Below are positions 1 through 10,699 of a stretch of DNA of 64,000 bases, piece by piece. Position 1 is the first letter of the stretch, and every line of letters starts with the position of its first letter. Origin of the DNA: Aselliscus stoliczkanus (taxonomy: Eukaryota; Chordata; Mammalia; Chiroptera; Hipposideridae); contig CM066736.1 in assembly GCA_033961575.1 (NCBI GenBank), forward strand, positions 9,023,501-9,087,500, read 5' to 3'. The notes beneath the pieces were generated by a model. The model was not told where the DNA came from, did not search any database, and was given only the letters and a program-made list of their open reading frames with translations. A program made the position numbers and the translations under genes.

Positions 1-295
1 CACGTCCTTTCTGGGGGGAAAAAGGGGTGCACATAGCAGATGGTACAGGGAAGGTCTACGAAACCCCAAGACTCAGCCAGAGATTGACCCTGGGGGCAAA
101 CCCTGGCTCACCATATATCGGCTGGGTGATCCCTGCCAAACCGCCAAAATTGGGTAATGGTAGTATCCAGCTCCTAGGCTTGTGGTGAAAATAAAATATG
201 ATAATGTGTGTAAAAAGTAGCATCCAGGAAATCCCTGACTGTATATTTTCACTGTCATTTAAAAAACATTTTATGGAAGTAAGTGCCATCAACAC
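1..295. other. Unassigned unique sequence at window edge
   Basis: No gene, RNA or repeat is recognised here. Two overlapping minus-strand frames of 79 and 61 codons have no recognisable domain and no supporting context. Confidence 0.4.
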
Positions 296-860
296 CTATG
301 TAGCATCACCCAGGTTCACCAAATATTAGCATTCACGTCATTTGCTTTACCTCTCTCTTTATATGTTACTGTTATTACGAAACCATCGTCAGTTACCGTG
401 CACACATCATGGCCCTTCACCCCAAAACACTTCACTAGGGATCTGACACAGAACCGCAGGGCAATCATCAAATTCGGGAAATTTAATGTTGAAACAATAC
501 TTCTTGTCTAACAATACATATTCAAATTTCAGCACATATCCCAATATCATTTTTTTCTCCTGTTCCATGATTCAAAGATTACATATTGTAGGATCCGTTG
601 TCATATCTCTTTAGATGCTCTTAGAATCTGCAGTATTTCCTCAGCCTTTCTTCAGCTTTCAGGAGGCTGGTGCTTTTGAAGGCAACAGGTCGGTTGTTTT
701 ACAGGATGTTTGTCCATGTGGGTTTGTCTGATACTTCCACATGGTTAGATTTGGGTCAGTTTACCCCCCCCCCTCGCCCCCCACGTGGGTGATGGTAACT
801 CTGATCACTGGTTAAGGGACTGCTTCCTCTGGGAAGCTTTCCCCTTTGTCATTGATAAGT
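296..860 (-). mobile_element. L1 (L1M-type) 3' region remnant
   Basis: The order of phrases matches the antisense 3' untranslated region of old mammalian L1 elements as I remember it: 'ttcaaatttcagcacat', 'gttgtcatatctctttag', 'cctcagcctttcttcagctttca', 'gggtttgtctgatacttccacatgg' and 'taactctgatcactggttaag'. It is diverged and has no intact reading frame. A C-rich tract at about 762-782 interrupts it. The subfamily cannot be assigned by eye. Confidence 0.65.
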
Positions 861-929
861 CCGGTAGGCATTTCAGAAATGTTGCCAGTATTTAGAAAGG
901 CTCAGAGATGGCCATTTTTAGTTTTTATA

Positions 930-1530
930 GGAATTCACAGGTTCAGGGGCAACTGTCTCCCTGTCTGTCAATACACAGAGACTCTGAAGCTCAGAAAGAA
1001 GAAAACAGGGCCAGCCGAGTGGCGCATTGGTTAAGAGCTGGTTTTGGGATGCCAGGGGCCCCGGTTCAGATCCCACATATGAGGGCCAGTGACACTGCCC
1101 TCTACAGCTAACAACAGCTCCACCTGGAGCTGGGCTGTGCGAGCCCCGGCAACGGTGTAGGCTGCAGCCCCTGCTGCAGTGGCTGCCATAGGCTACAGTG
1201 AGTGGCCGGCAGCCAGCGTGAGCTGCCAATAGCCATGGTGAGCGACCATCCAGAGGCCGGCGACTGATCTGCCTCATCCGGGAAGAGTGCAATGACGATA
1301 CCAACATGGGCCAGTGAAGCAACATCCTCCGCAACTAGACTGAAGAACAAAAGGACAGCAACTTGTCTGTTCCCCTTTGCTGGTTCCCCAATGCTGTTCC
1401 CCTCCCCCAATTCACCAATAAAATCTTAAAAAAAAAAAGAAGAAACCACTTGCTCAAGATTACACAGTACAGACCAAGGCCAAGTTCAAGTGGACTCTTC
1501 CTGTTCCTCCCTACCTGGGGTCACACCCAG
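930..1530 (-). repeat. MIR SINE split by a younger SINE
   Basis: The left part ends in 'agactctgaagctcagaaag' (about 980-1000). The right part resumes at 1438 with 'gaaaccacttgctcaagatt' and 'acacag'. Joined, they follow the antisense MIR order (gaaactgaggctcagagag, then acttgcccaaggtcacacag). The SINE at 1008-1437 sits in the gap, flanked by the short repeat AAGAAGAAA. Confidence 0.6.
1008..1437 (+). mobile_element. Long-form tRNA-headed SINE (copy 1)
   Basis: The head starts gggccagccgagtgg and carries a Pol III A-box-like segment. A B-box-like ggttcagatcc lies near 1063, followed by 'gagggccagtgacactgccctc'. The unrelated body begins 'tacagctaacaacagctcc' and ends with AATAAA plus 'tctt' and an A-tail (about 1417-1439). 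Near the 3' end a unit of about 27 bp occurs twice (1368-1394 and from 1395). Target-site repeats of the AAGAAGAAA type flank it, and the target is an older MIR. The element is non-coding and would be retroposed by L1 machinery. Open frames crossing it are incidental. Confidence 0.9.
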
Positions 1531-2305
1531 GGGTTAGGAAGTAGGAGGCAGCTAGGGGGTGTTGGAGACCCATTGCCCTGGGTGTCACCACCTGACTCCT
1601 TCAATGCTGCCCCAGCATTTCACTGCCCATCACCCCAAAAGCCCCTTGGAAGACGGCATCTGCAGAAGAGCCTTGAGGGATCAAAGTGGCTAAGGCAGCT
1701 GGAGACAGGAGACAAGGGATGCACCAGCCTCGGCCATACCTGCATGACCCCAGGCAGCTCACCTATGGCAGGTGGTGGCTGAACCTGGCCCCCCCCCCCC
1801 CCCCCCGCCAGGCCCTGCTGGGATCTGAACACTGGAGATGTGGAGGCACTTCCTGTTCTTGGCAGTGAACCATAAATACTCACCTGGAAGCACAGCAGAA
1901 AGCACAACTCATTCATCAAACAGAATGTGGCTGGGAAAAGCTAAGCCCCTTCTAAGGAGACAAACCAGTGGGGGTCTTGTCCTGGGCCCTGGAGGCTCTA
2001 AACTCCAGTACCTGTTTAATTCCGCTGGCTGCCTTGCTGGCCTGGAGCTGAGGGGGGATGATGTAGGGACAGGTTGGGAATAAGACCAGAATCTTTCCTT
2101 CCTTATCTTATTTTTCCAGCTGTGCTGCGGGCAGATACCCACTTCATACAAGAGGACCATAAGGCCTGGTCTGAAAGGAGAGTTCACTTCCTGACATTGG
2201 CCTTGAGGTCCTGTGAGGCCCAGCTGCTGACCACCTCCCTATCCACTTGGCTCCAGCCACCATGGCCACTTCCTCCTCTTTGAACATGCAGCCTTTGTTC
2301 TTACC
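1531..2305. other. Unique sequence with an 18-C tract
   Basis: No gene is recognised. A run of 18 C (1789-1806) lies inside. Several short frames cross the segment on both strands without any recognisable product. Confidence 0.4.
1789..1806. repeat. Poly-C homopolymer
   Basis: Eighteen consecutive C residues end in gccagg. The tract is likely unstable in length and a possible assembly or sequencing artefact site. Confidence 0.9.
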
Positions 2306-2308
2306 TGC

Positions 2309-2731
2309 TGTGGGTTGAATTGTGTCTCCCGAAAACATATACTGAAGCCCTTGGAATCTATGGATGTGACCTCATTTGGAAATAGGGTCTTTGCAGATGT
2401 CATTGGTTAGGGATCTTGAGATGATCCTGGATTTAGGGTGGGCCCCAAATCTTTATATGGAGGCCATGTGGAAAAAGACACACAGGGAGAACTCTATGTG
2501 ATGATGGAGGCAGAAACCAAGGGATGCAGCCACCAGCCAAGGGTTGCTGGCAACCACCAGAAGCTGGGAGAGCTGGGAAGGATCCTCCCCTAGAGCCTTT
2601 AGAGGGAGCAAGGACCTGCAGACACCTTGATTTCAGACCTCTAGGCCCCAGAACTGTGAGAGGACATATTTCTGTTGTTCTAAGCCACCCAGCTTGTGGG
2701 AATCTGTTACAGCAGCCCGAGGAGACTAACA
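2309..2731 (+). mobile_element. MLT1-type MaLR solo LTR
   Basis: It starts 'tgctgtgggttgaattgtgt' and continues with 'tggatgtgacctcatttgga', 'gtctttgcagatgtc' and 'gatgatcctggatt'. It ends with 'agaactgtgagagg', 'taagccacccagcttgtggg' and 'agcagcccgaggagactaac'. This order is the MLT1 LTR consensus in sense direction and spans nearly the full length. No internal retroviral sequence accompanies it. Confidence 0.85.
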
Positions 2732-2734
2732 TGT

Positions 2735-2990
2735 CACCTCAGGGCCTTTGCACATCCTGAGTTATTCCTTCAATTCTTCAGCGGACCAAGTCCAGCTCAT
2801 CCTTTGGGCTTCAGCTTAAGTGTCTCATCCTCAGAAAGGGCACCCCAATCTGCACTAGGTCACACTGATTTTGCCTCTGAAGCACCCTCCACATTCCCCA
2901 GCCATTGGTGATTACATAGGTATTAGCTCATCCACATGTTTAGTGACTGTTGCCTCCTAGAAGGTAAGCCTCCATGGGCAGGGACTGGGT
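2735..2990 (-). repeat. L2 LINE 3' fragment
   Basis: Antisense L2 phrases include 'cctcagggcctttgcacat', 'gcttcagcttaagtgtc' and 'ctcctagaaggtaagcctc' with 'gggcagggactgggtct'. It directly follows the MLT1 LTR. Confidence 0.7.
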
Positions 2991-3620
2991 CTGTCTTTGC
3001 TCGCTATGGTGCAGGATGGGACATGCCACCCAGCTCCCACGTCCCTGAAGGACTGTTTGCAGTGTCTCCTCAGCTGCAGAAAGCTGCCACCCCCAGGTCA
3101 TGCCCCTCCGGTGTGGCCGCAACCCAATGACTGCTTCATGTGGGGCATTATAAAGGCCCAGCCTCCTTACCCTAACTAGCAGCAACCTTGAAGCCTGAGC
3201 CCATCTTCAGAATTTTCCTTAAGGTCAGCTGAGGCCACTTTTGGCCTCAGAGGTCAACCCATGTGTTTCTGCCCACTTCTGCTTTTGTCCCTTCTCCAGG
3301 TGCTCCTTGGCCCCAAAAGCACCCCACCCCACAATCTCTGTGTGCTCAACTCCACCGCTGAGTCAGCTTTCTGGGACTGGTTCCCACCTGGGACACGCAC
3401 AGGAGTGTCCCAACACGGGACGCAGGGCAGGAGAGCAAGCCAAGGTGTGTAGAACAGTTATTCATGGCAAATGAATTAATTTGAATTGCTATGGTCCCCT
3501 CACCCCTGCCAAATGCCTACCCCACGGGTTCCAGACCAGTTACCCTTTGTCTGCCTTTAAGAGTCTTCATGGGAAAGTTAGCCTAGCTTGTTTTTTTTTT
3601 TTAATAAAAGATCTTCTAAA
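2991..3620. other. Unique sequence
   Basis: No gene or repeat is recognised. A T-run (about 3591-3602) precedes the next repeat. Short frames around 3000-3470 show no domain. Confidence 0.35.
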
Positions 3621-3624
3621 TCAA

Positions 3625-3805
3625 TAGTCAGCAAACTCTTTCTGTTGAGTGTCAAATGGTAAATATTTTAGGCTTTGCAAGTCATACAGTTGTATCTGTC
3701 ACAACTATTCAACCCTGCCATTTTGAGCAGCCACAGACAACACGCATGCGATGGCTGCGTTCCAATAAAACTTTGACATAAATCAGGCAGTGGGCCAGAT
3801 TGCTA
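3625..3805 (-). mobile_element. hAT-like MER element (family A, copy 1)
   Basis: 'agtcagcaaactctttctgt', 'gtaaatattttaggctttg', 'attcaaccctgccattt' and 'tccaataaaacttt' occur in the same order as in the copy at 32980-33212. This is a common non-autonomous mammalian DNA transposon family whose exact name I do not assign. Confidence 0.65.
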
Positions 3806-4243
3806 ACCCCTTGGCCTTGACTTATCTTGTCTCAAATGACAAGGAAAACAAGGTGAGGGCCCATTCTGACCAACTTCAGAGTCCTGCTCTTGTAGTTGGC
3901 CGAAGAAAATACTTTCAAAACTGTGTTTTGTGGGTCAGCGTTCAGCAAGATGTCTCTAATTCTTCTATGGAGGGCGGGAGTAGAAGGGTGTCTAAGTAGG
4001 TAGAGAAAATTCTGTGCGTCATAACTCACCCCTCCAAATGCTCAGCGCCCCTCAGGACCTGAAAGTCTGGGAAAAGTCCTTCAGTCAAGGTCCCTGTTTT
4101 TCACAGTGAGTCCCCAACTCATTTATTTGAGTCCTAAGTTCTTATATTGTGGATGATCAATTATTGGGAATGACAGCCCTATGACAGTTAACTACATTTG
4201 GTTCAGCCAGATAGGTGTGGTTCTGCCGTACGGAAGCAAACAT
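3806..4243. other. Unique sequence
   Basis: Nothing recognisable was found. Open frames of 65-69 codons at 3790-4029 overlap on opposite strands and look incidental. Confidence 0.35.
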
Positions 4244-4284
4244 GTTCATTCATTCATTCATTCATTCACTCATTCATTCATTCA
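4244..4284. repeat. (TTCA)n microsatellite
   Basis: About ten units of ttca/attc are present with one ttcactca interruption near 4266. It probably grew from the attcattcattca start of the adjoining old repeat. Confidence 0.9.
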
Positions 4285-4405
4285 GATACTTAATGGACAC
4301 TTGCTTTGTGCCAGGCCTTGAAATACAGCAGTGACCAACACAGATAATGTTCCCTGCTCTAGTGGGGCTCATAGTTTAATGAGAGAGACTGACATTAAAA
4401 GGCAT
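4285..4405 (+). repeat. Old interspersed repeat fragment (family B)
   Basis: 'acttgctttgtgccaggcc', 'acagcagtgaccaacacag' and 'tgctctagtggggctcata' follow the widely repeated mammalian sequence that begins attcattcattcaacaaata. Related fragments lie near 15655, 16525, 35250, 39850 and 55590. I do not assign a family name. Confidence 0.5.
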
Positions 4406-4714
4406 GCATGCATCATCATTGTCCCATGAATGTGACCTTCATTGTGGGGCAAGCTTTTTACCATCATTGACACTACCCTGGATGAGAAAGGGGCTGTATT
4501 TCTCCAGGGTCAAAGGCCTAAGCCTGGTTGCTGTACTTCTGAAGGAGCAGAGAGCTCCCAGCCAAACCAAAATGCCGTGCCTGCCTGCCCTTCCTGGCTT
4601 TCCTCTTGGAAGTAAACGGTGTCACCATCCACCTAGCTGTTCTCTTCCCTTCTACTGCTGAGCGGAGCCCTGGAAAATCACAGCACCAATAGCGCATCCT
4701 GAGATGATGGCATA
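4406..4714. other. Unique sequence
   Basis: No feature is recognised between two repeats. Frames of 85 and 83 codons on opposite strands overlap each other without homology. Confidence 0.35.
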
Positions 4715-4905
4715 GAGCCCTGGGAAGAGCCTGGATCCAGGAGCTGGAGACACCGGGTTCCAATTTCATCTCGGACGCTTCCTGCTTTCTGAGCTCGGGG
4801 AAGTCAATATCCCCCTCAGAACCTCATCTTTCAGTTATAAAACAGGACCAGCAATGCCCACCTCCACGATGGTGACAAAGATTTGAAACAATCTATTCAT
4901 ACTGC
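4715..4905 (+). repeat. MIR SINE (sense)
   Basis: 'gagacaccgggttccaattt', 'ctgagctcggggaagtcaat' and 'cagaacctcatctttcagtt' with 'ataaaacaggaccagcaatg' follow the sense MIR order. Confidence 0.65.
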
Positions 4906-4954
4906 CTACCATGGTGCCAACCATCAGAAAATCATAGTTTGACATGCCAGACAC

Positions 4955-5112
4955 AGGTTAAGAGGATTCGATGGAAAAGCTCACTTAAACCTCACAATAA
5001 CCCACTGAGGTACAATCATTAACCCCGCCGTTCAAACGAGGAAACTAAAGCCCTGAGTTCACTCAGCCAGGAGTAGCACGTGAGGACGCAGAGCCTGTGT
5101 TTTATCCGCTAT
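4955..5112 (-). repeat. MIR SINE (antisense)
   Basis: 'cctcacaataacccactgag', 'aacgaggaaactaaagccct' and 'cactcagccaggagtagca' mark an antisense MIR with many substitutions. Confidence 0.6.
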
Positions 5113-5788
5113 GCCATACAGGGTAGAAGCCGCTCCCTGAATGATCAGGGTCAGCCTGATGCCTCTTTGCTGATTTCGAATTTCTGTCTCCTAGTGCTCT
5201 TGCTAAATGCCCATTCTGTCCCCAAACCCTCCATCCCTTTCCCCTCTTTCCTTATTGTTTTCTCAGCTGATCTTTGGGAGGCTTAGAACGGCTCCCTGCA
5301 ATTCTAGAGATCTGCCAGAAGGCAGCGCCAGAGGATCACGTATAAACGCGTGCAGAGTGGCGGACACGGGGAAAATCCACAGAGCAGGATGTGGCAGGAA
5401 CGCTGCTCACAGGCCTGCACCAACGCCAGAGATTAATGCCCAAATTGGCTTGGTGCACAATAGATGGGGCTCATTCCTGGTTCCACCCCTGCCTCCTTGC
5501 CAGTAGAACCCTGTTCAACACAGCGCCTGACTATAGTTGGTCAATAAATATCTCTAGATAGAGTGGATTCGATCCTGGAGGAAGTGAAAGACAGCCAGAA
5601 GAATCTACATGCAGACAGCAAGAGGGAGAACGCTGTCTGGGAAAGAAGGCGGGGATGCTGGGCTGGGCAGGGTACCAAGCAGAGGAAAGGCCGTTCAGGT
5701 TTGGGAGATATTTCCCTGGAAGGAGTGTCTGCAGTGTCACGGGCAGGATAAGGAGACGTCCAGGGCCTGAGGCAGTGGGAACGCATGG
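5113..5788. other. Unique sequence
   Basis: No gene is recognised. A short stretch at about 5315-5400 holds several CpGs (cgtataaacgcgtgc, ggcggacacgggg). Frames of 81-99 codons overlap in different frames, with no domain. Confidence 0.35.
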
Positions 5789-6160
5789 CAGGCTGAGAAG
5801 TGGCCCCTACCCCCTAATCCCTGCCACCTGAGGATGTCCCCTTAAATGGCAAAAATAAATAAATAAATGGAAGAGTCTTTGCAGGTGTGACTTTACGTTA
5901 AGGCTTTTGCGATGAGATTATCTCAAATGATCCGGGTGGACCCTAAATGCCATCGCATGTGTCCTGTGTCCTGACAAGAGGGAGGCAGATGTGGGGAGAT
6001 CTGACACTCATAGAGGAAAAGGTAATGTGAAACGGAGCAGAGAGATTTCAAGATTTCAGCCTTGAAGACAAGAGTGACGCAGCCACAAGCCAGGAATGCT
6101 ACAAGGGGGGTGGGGGCGGGGAATGAATTCTCCCTCAGAGCCTCACGCTTCTGGATGAGG
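5789..6160 (+). mobile_element. MLT1-type MaLR LTR, 3'-truncated
   Basis: 'ccctaatccctgccacctg', 'tctttgcaggtgtgacttta', 'caaatgatccgggtggaccc' and 'gacgcagccacaagccagga' match the MLT1 sense order. A local (aaat)n expansion lies at 5849-5868 and a G-rich tract at 6106-6120. The canonical aactgtgag...agcagc end is missing. Confidence 0.7.
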
Positions 6161-6431
6161 TCACAGTTCTCTGGGGTTCCTAGGGTCCTGGGACTTTATC
6201 AGGAAAACCTACTGCGGGCTACCTGCAGCCAGGCAGGCCCTTATTAGAAGCTGGAAAACACAGAGTAACCCTCTGGTCCTTCCGTCTCTCTCCTGCCGCT
6301 TTCTGCCTCACACATTACAGGAACAAGGAAGGCTACCATGGTTAGAGCGTCCCACACTCAGCAAGGCTTTGCTTGTGTGGGACTCCTCCCCAGATGCCAT
6401 AACTGCTTTTATTGAAACCTGGATAACTCCA
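6161..6431. other. Unassigned sequence
   Basis: No feature is supported between the MLT1 fragment and the next MIR. Confidence 0.3.
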
Positions 6432-6555
6432 GGCAGAGATGTGTGGTGGCCAAGAGAACAAATTCTGGAGCCAGGCACCCTGGGACCTCAGCCAGAGTGG
6501 GGAGAGCTGTTACCTCCTTTAAGTGTGAAAAGAAAATGGGGAGAGTGATGGGGCA
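6432..6555 (+). repeat. MIR SINE (sense)
   Basis: 'ggtggccaagagaacaaatt', 'ctggagccaggcaccctggg' and 'cctttaagtgtgaaaag' follow the sense MIR head and middle. Confidence 0.6.
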
Positions 6556-6639
6556 GCCCTGGAGGTGAGCCTCTCAGCTCCTTCCACGAGAGCCCGCTGC
6601 AAGGGCTATGGCTGTGTGACAGCCGGCAGTGCCCCACCT

Positions 6640-6955
6640 GTGAGTCTGTGGCAGTGCCCAAGGCTACACTGCCTTCAGGCTGCTCCCCAGCGGTCAGGGG
6701 GCATGGTGGGGTCTTAGAGCCAGGCCGTTTCCACCCACTGTGGGACTCCTCTAATGGACAGTCTTTGCTCTGGGCCCCGCAGTGGGCTGACCAAGACTTT
6801 CTCAGAGCTGTGCTGCAGCCTGAGGCTCTTCCTACCCGATCCCCTTTCCTTCCCTCTGTCCCGTCCCAAGTGTCAGGCCTGTATTCTGATCTGAAGGGTC
6901 TCCTTGCCCCCTCCTGTTCCCTTCCTTTTATCCTTGTCAGCAGAATCAGATATGC
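6640..6955 (+). repeat. Unnamed repeat (family C, copy 1)
   Basis: 'cagtctttgctctgggcccc', 'gtgggctgaccaagactttc' and 'cctgaggctcttcctaccc' recur in the same order at 63465-63660 (cagtctttgctctggacctc, gggtctgagaccttat, cctgaggctcttcctgcct). This looks like an old LTR-type repeat. The 103-codon frame crossing it is not a gene. Confidence 0.6.
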
Positions 6956-7734
6956 TTAAAGGTCTTCCCAGCAGAAATCCTTCCCAACAACTTCCACCTA
7001 CTACCATTAGCCAGAACTCAGGCACATGGCTCGGTCTAGCTGCAGGGGATGCTGGGTAATATAGTCTTTCAGGTGGACATGTTGCCACTGCTGACAAACT
7101 CATGTTGACAAACTCCTATGAATGAAGGAGACAAGGATGGGTGTTGGGTCCTTTCTGTGCAAGGAGACCATACAGGAGGCTGCCAGAGTTGCCCAGCGGG
7201 AGGTGGTGGTAGCTGGGATTGAGATGGTAGCAGTGAAGATGGAGAGGAACATGGTGATATCTTTCCTGTGTCCATCTTTGTGTCACCTGCTGGAGACCTC
7301 CCCTGGCTTGGTGCTCCTGAGGCCAAAGGGAGCAGGACAGGAATCAAAACCTCCCTGCCCTCCTGCCATCTCACATGGTCATGATGGAGTCCTCGACTTT
7401 CTCAGTGAGACTGGAAAAAAGGTGTGGCTTTTCCCACCTGCCATGTAGAGCGCCACATGTCATGCCATGTCTGAATCACTGGATGGGGGAAAAGCCTATG
7501 TTTCAGGTTGGGGAAACTGAGGAAAAGTTAAGCTAAATGACCCCATGACCCATCACATCATCGGTCCTCAGGATTGTCACAAAGCAATGGTCTTCCCCAC
7601 ATGGTTTCACTTACGGCCCTCCCCACCTCTGTGAGTCCATTATTATTATAATTATTTTGTTATTTTCTGATAGGAATCTGCTCAGAGAGATGGGGCAATG
7701 CTGCTGCTGCAGATCATGATGAAGATGGAGGCCA
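6956..7734. other. Mostly unassigned sequence
   Basis: The part at 6970-7110 ('gcaggggatgctgggtaata', 'tagtctttcaggtggacatg') resembles an old LTR-type repeat, but I cannot name it. The rest shows no feature. The 108-codon frame at 7122-7448 has no recognisable domain. Confidence 0.35.
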
Positions 7735-7925
7735 TATTTATTGAATGTGTACAATGTGCTGAGTACTCCTGTGAAGTACTAGTGAAGTTTCATAATTCAC
7801 CTGTCAGGGAGGTACTATTATGATTTCCATTTTGTAGACGAGGAGACTGAGGCTCAAACAGAGACTTACGCAAGGTACACAGTTAGTCGGCAGTGGCACC
7901 ATCTGGCACCACACCCTGTGCTTTG
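7735..7925 (-). repeat. MIR SINE (antisense)
   Basis: 'attgaatgtgtacaatgtgc', 'cattttgtagacgaggagac' and 'tgaggctcaaacagagactt' show the antisense MIR core (about 7828-7870). Confidence 0.75.
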
Positions 7926-7984
7926 AATTACAATGTTGTGTTGCCTTTCTTGCAAACCGAACCAAAATATTTGCTCATTCAAAT

Positions 7985-8175
7985 AATTAAGTTCCTGCTT
8001 TACCCCAAGTGCTTTTTGTGCACAGTCTTATTCACTCACTACTGGCTTCAAGAGCTATTCTTATGCCCTTTTAACAGATGAGAAAAGTGATGCCCAGAGA
8101 GGTTGAGCGATTTGCTGAAGGTCACACAGCTGGAAAGTGAGAGAGCCAGGTTTGAACCCAGGACTCTGTGACTTT
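7985..8175 (-). repeat. MIR SINE (antisense)
   Basis: 'cttttaacagatgagaaaag', 'cccagagaggttgagcgatt' and 'gaaggtcacacagctggaaa' with 'ccaggtttgaacccaggact' give a well-preserved antisense MIR. Confidence 0.85.
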
Positions 8176-8679
8176 GGAGCCTGGATTTTTGCTCTTGATT
8201 TTTTTTTTTTCCAAGGGCAGCATTGCTGGGGTGGGGCTTGGTGGGTAAAGGGCCAAGCCCAGAGGACATAAGAGAGGCAAGTCCCCGCCTGTGTCCTTCC
8301 CAGGCTCTGTCTGCCCCTGGGACTCTGCCTCACTCACACGTACACAGCTGCCAGGGATCAAAGTCCTCTCCAAGATGTATTTGCTGTGAGTTCTAAACAA
8401 ACGGGTGTTAGCACGCAGCTAAGAGAAACATTGGGAGGACACGATGTATGAAAGCCGACTGGCTTTAAAGTCCTGGTGATTGATCAGCCCCCTCTTTGGT
8501 CTCATGCTCTTAGGGGGCCAGGATGAAGGGGCAGGGAGACTCCGGCTCTGGGAGCACCGAAGCAGAGCAGTGGGCTACCTAGCTGGCACCTCCACACGGC
8601 CCAATTGGTTGCAACTTCTACTCTGGGAAGAGCGTCCTTTCAGCCAACAAGCCCATAAAACCAACCCCCACCAAATAAT
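8176..8679. other. Unique sequence
   Basis: Only a T-tract (about 8199-8211) stands out. Three overlapping minus-strand frames (73-92 codons) share the stretch 8048-8400 in different frames, which argues against coding. Confidence 0.35.
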
Positions 8680-8835
8680 AACCACCGACTACCATTCAGT
8701 GAATGATTACACTAACCATGCTAAGCATTTCACGTGCATTGTTCCTTTTAAGCCAAACCACAGGGCAGGTATCCCTACTGGCCCATTTTATAGATGAGCC
8801 TAAGAGCACAGAGCCAGTAGCTGGATTCTGTTTGG
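8680..8835 (-). repeat. MIR SINE (antisense)
   Basis: 'ctaagcatttcacgtgcatt', 'acagggcaggtatccctact' and 'cccattttatagatgagcct' (8782-8801) mark the element. Confidence 0.75.
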
Positions 8836-10079
8836 CACTCGGCAAATACTAATTGATCAAGAGCATGGGACACCGTTCCTACCCTCTAGTTGCTCACATC
8901 TTTAAGGGGGAGACAGAGAAGGAGACGCTTATGGTCCAGCGTGATGAGGGCTAAGCAGAAATGATGCCCAGCCATTGCTCAGCAGTAGGGGTAGACCAGT
9001 TGTTTCCTAGAAATACTCCCTTCCGTTTGAGTCAAAGCTGACTTTGCTTTACCCCAGACTTACTGCTTGTTAGACAGGTTGAATATCACTCTGGCCTGTT
9101 TTTATAAAAGCCTGAAGGCCACAGACGAGGCCCTTGCCTATCTGGGTTGGTCAGTGAAGAGAAAGTGAAGGAAGTGGAAGGGAGGCACCAGAGTTGAGGC
9201 TGGAAGGAGAAGAAAGAAGCAGCTGAGGAAGGCAGAGAGGGCGGCGCGAGGAAGGAGAGCCCCCTGTGTGAGGGGCAGAGGTGCGGGAGCGCATTTGAGG
9301 GTCTAAGATGCTGGTGTGCTGGCGCCGGAAAGGACAACAGATGGCACTGCAAGAGATCAAATTGGAGACATAAATGTGGGTCCAGTCCTACTGGACCTTG
9401 GGCTTGTTCAAGGGTTTGGGGTTTCACATCTCGATTCTGTGGTTGACCTACCTTTACACCCCCTGACAGTGCACAGTTCCCAGGACCCTGAGAAGTCAGC
9501 TGCAGGCACCAGGGTATGACTCTCAAGTCCCAAACTATTTGCCAGTGGCTTCTCTATCGCTGCTATCATGTCTCAGGAAATAGCATATTTGGGGACTGAG
9601 GCAGATACTACACCAGGTGACTAACAGCAATTGGGGGACCTATGAATAGTGCTTCGGTTTTATCTTCTGTCCCCAAGGCTAATGATATATGCAATGTTTG
9701 GGCCTTGACTAAGGGAGATAGAAAAATGAAATGAATGCGTTTTTCCTAAACATATTCAAATGCCCAAACATCTGTTGTGGGAAACAGATGAGAGAATTTT
9801 CTTAAAGGGCCCTGCACACATCCCGACACAGAGTGAGTGCTCAATAAAGAACCAGGATCCTTATTCACAGTGTGTAGCTCTCGGCTATGTGTCCAGTGAA
9901 GCCACTGTTCATCTCCTAGTCAAGGATACAGTGAGCAGTGGACCTTGGCAGAAAGTGTGTAGCATCAATAGAACGGGATTCAATTTGTGTGTTTTTCAAT
10001 GACTCATTCCTGCTTACATGAAACACATTTTATTCTTCATGTGCCTGGAAGACTTGGTGCCGTGGCTCTGAGGCATTTG
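8836..10079. other. Unique sequence with a purine-rich stretch
   Basis: About 9150-9270 is strongly purine-rich on the plus strand (gaaggaagtggaagg, agaagaaagaagcagctg) and generates a 146-codon minus-strand frame. That frame is serine/leucine-rich low complexity without a domain. A MIR-like tail ('agagtgagtgctcaataaag') lies near 9831. No gene is supported. Confidence 0.4.
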
Positions 10080-10195
10080 CCCATTGCCATGGTGTAAATA
10101 CTCCCACCTTGGCTGATTTCTATAAACATGATGTCATTGAATGCGGAGCTGGGAAGAGACAAGCAGGAGCACCCCATTACGTAACATTTCCACCA
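10080..10195 (+). repeat. Unnamed LTR-like repeat (family D, copy 1)
   Basis: 'ccatggtgtaaatactccca', 'catgatgtcattgaatgcgg' and 'agctgggaagagacaag' recur diverged at 56715-56800 (tgtggtgtaaatacttccac, tctgacctcactgaacacaa, gagttgggaagtgatg). The second copy runs on into an AATAAA-containing LTR-like end. Confidence 0.5.
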
Positions 10196-10384
10196 TCCAG
10201 AAGTCACCTCAGGAGCGTAGAGTAAAACAGACAGACAACTAGGAAGTGGTGAGTTTGGAGCATTGCCGTGGTTTTTAATTTAATTGTCAGGGTATGTAAT
10301 TGTTCATCATGACCCTGTTTAACAGCTGATTCTCACAAAATTTCTGAAGATTTAACAGCCAGCTCTTAAGAGCTGATATGAGCC

Positions 10385-10530
10385 AGTGCTCCAGCTCACC
10401 TCTGTCACCAGCCCCTCTGTGTCTCAGTTTCCAAAGCTGGTAAAACCAGGATGATAGGATTTCCTACAATGGTTGTGGGGAGGGTTCGAGGAGATACGTG
10501 CAAAGTGCTCTGCACAGGTCACACGCCCGA
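10385..10530 (+). repeat. MIR SINE (sense)
   Basis: 'tgtgtctcagtttccaaagc', 'aaccaggatgataggatttc' and 'cgtgcaaagtgctctgcaca' follow the sense MIR 3' half. Confidence 0.65.
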
Positions 10531-10699
10531 AAAAGGAAGCTGCCACCATCTCAGGTCTGCTTAGAGTTTGTGACCTTGGGGTTTCTGAGAGTGGGAACCC
10601 AAGCCCTTCCAGCACACCATTCATTTCTATTTCTCCCGCGGGACATTGGAGGGAGCTGAGATTTGCCACCTGCCAATCAAGCTGCAGGTGCTGGGGCTC

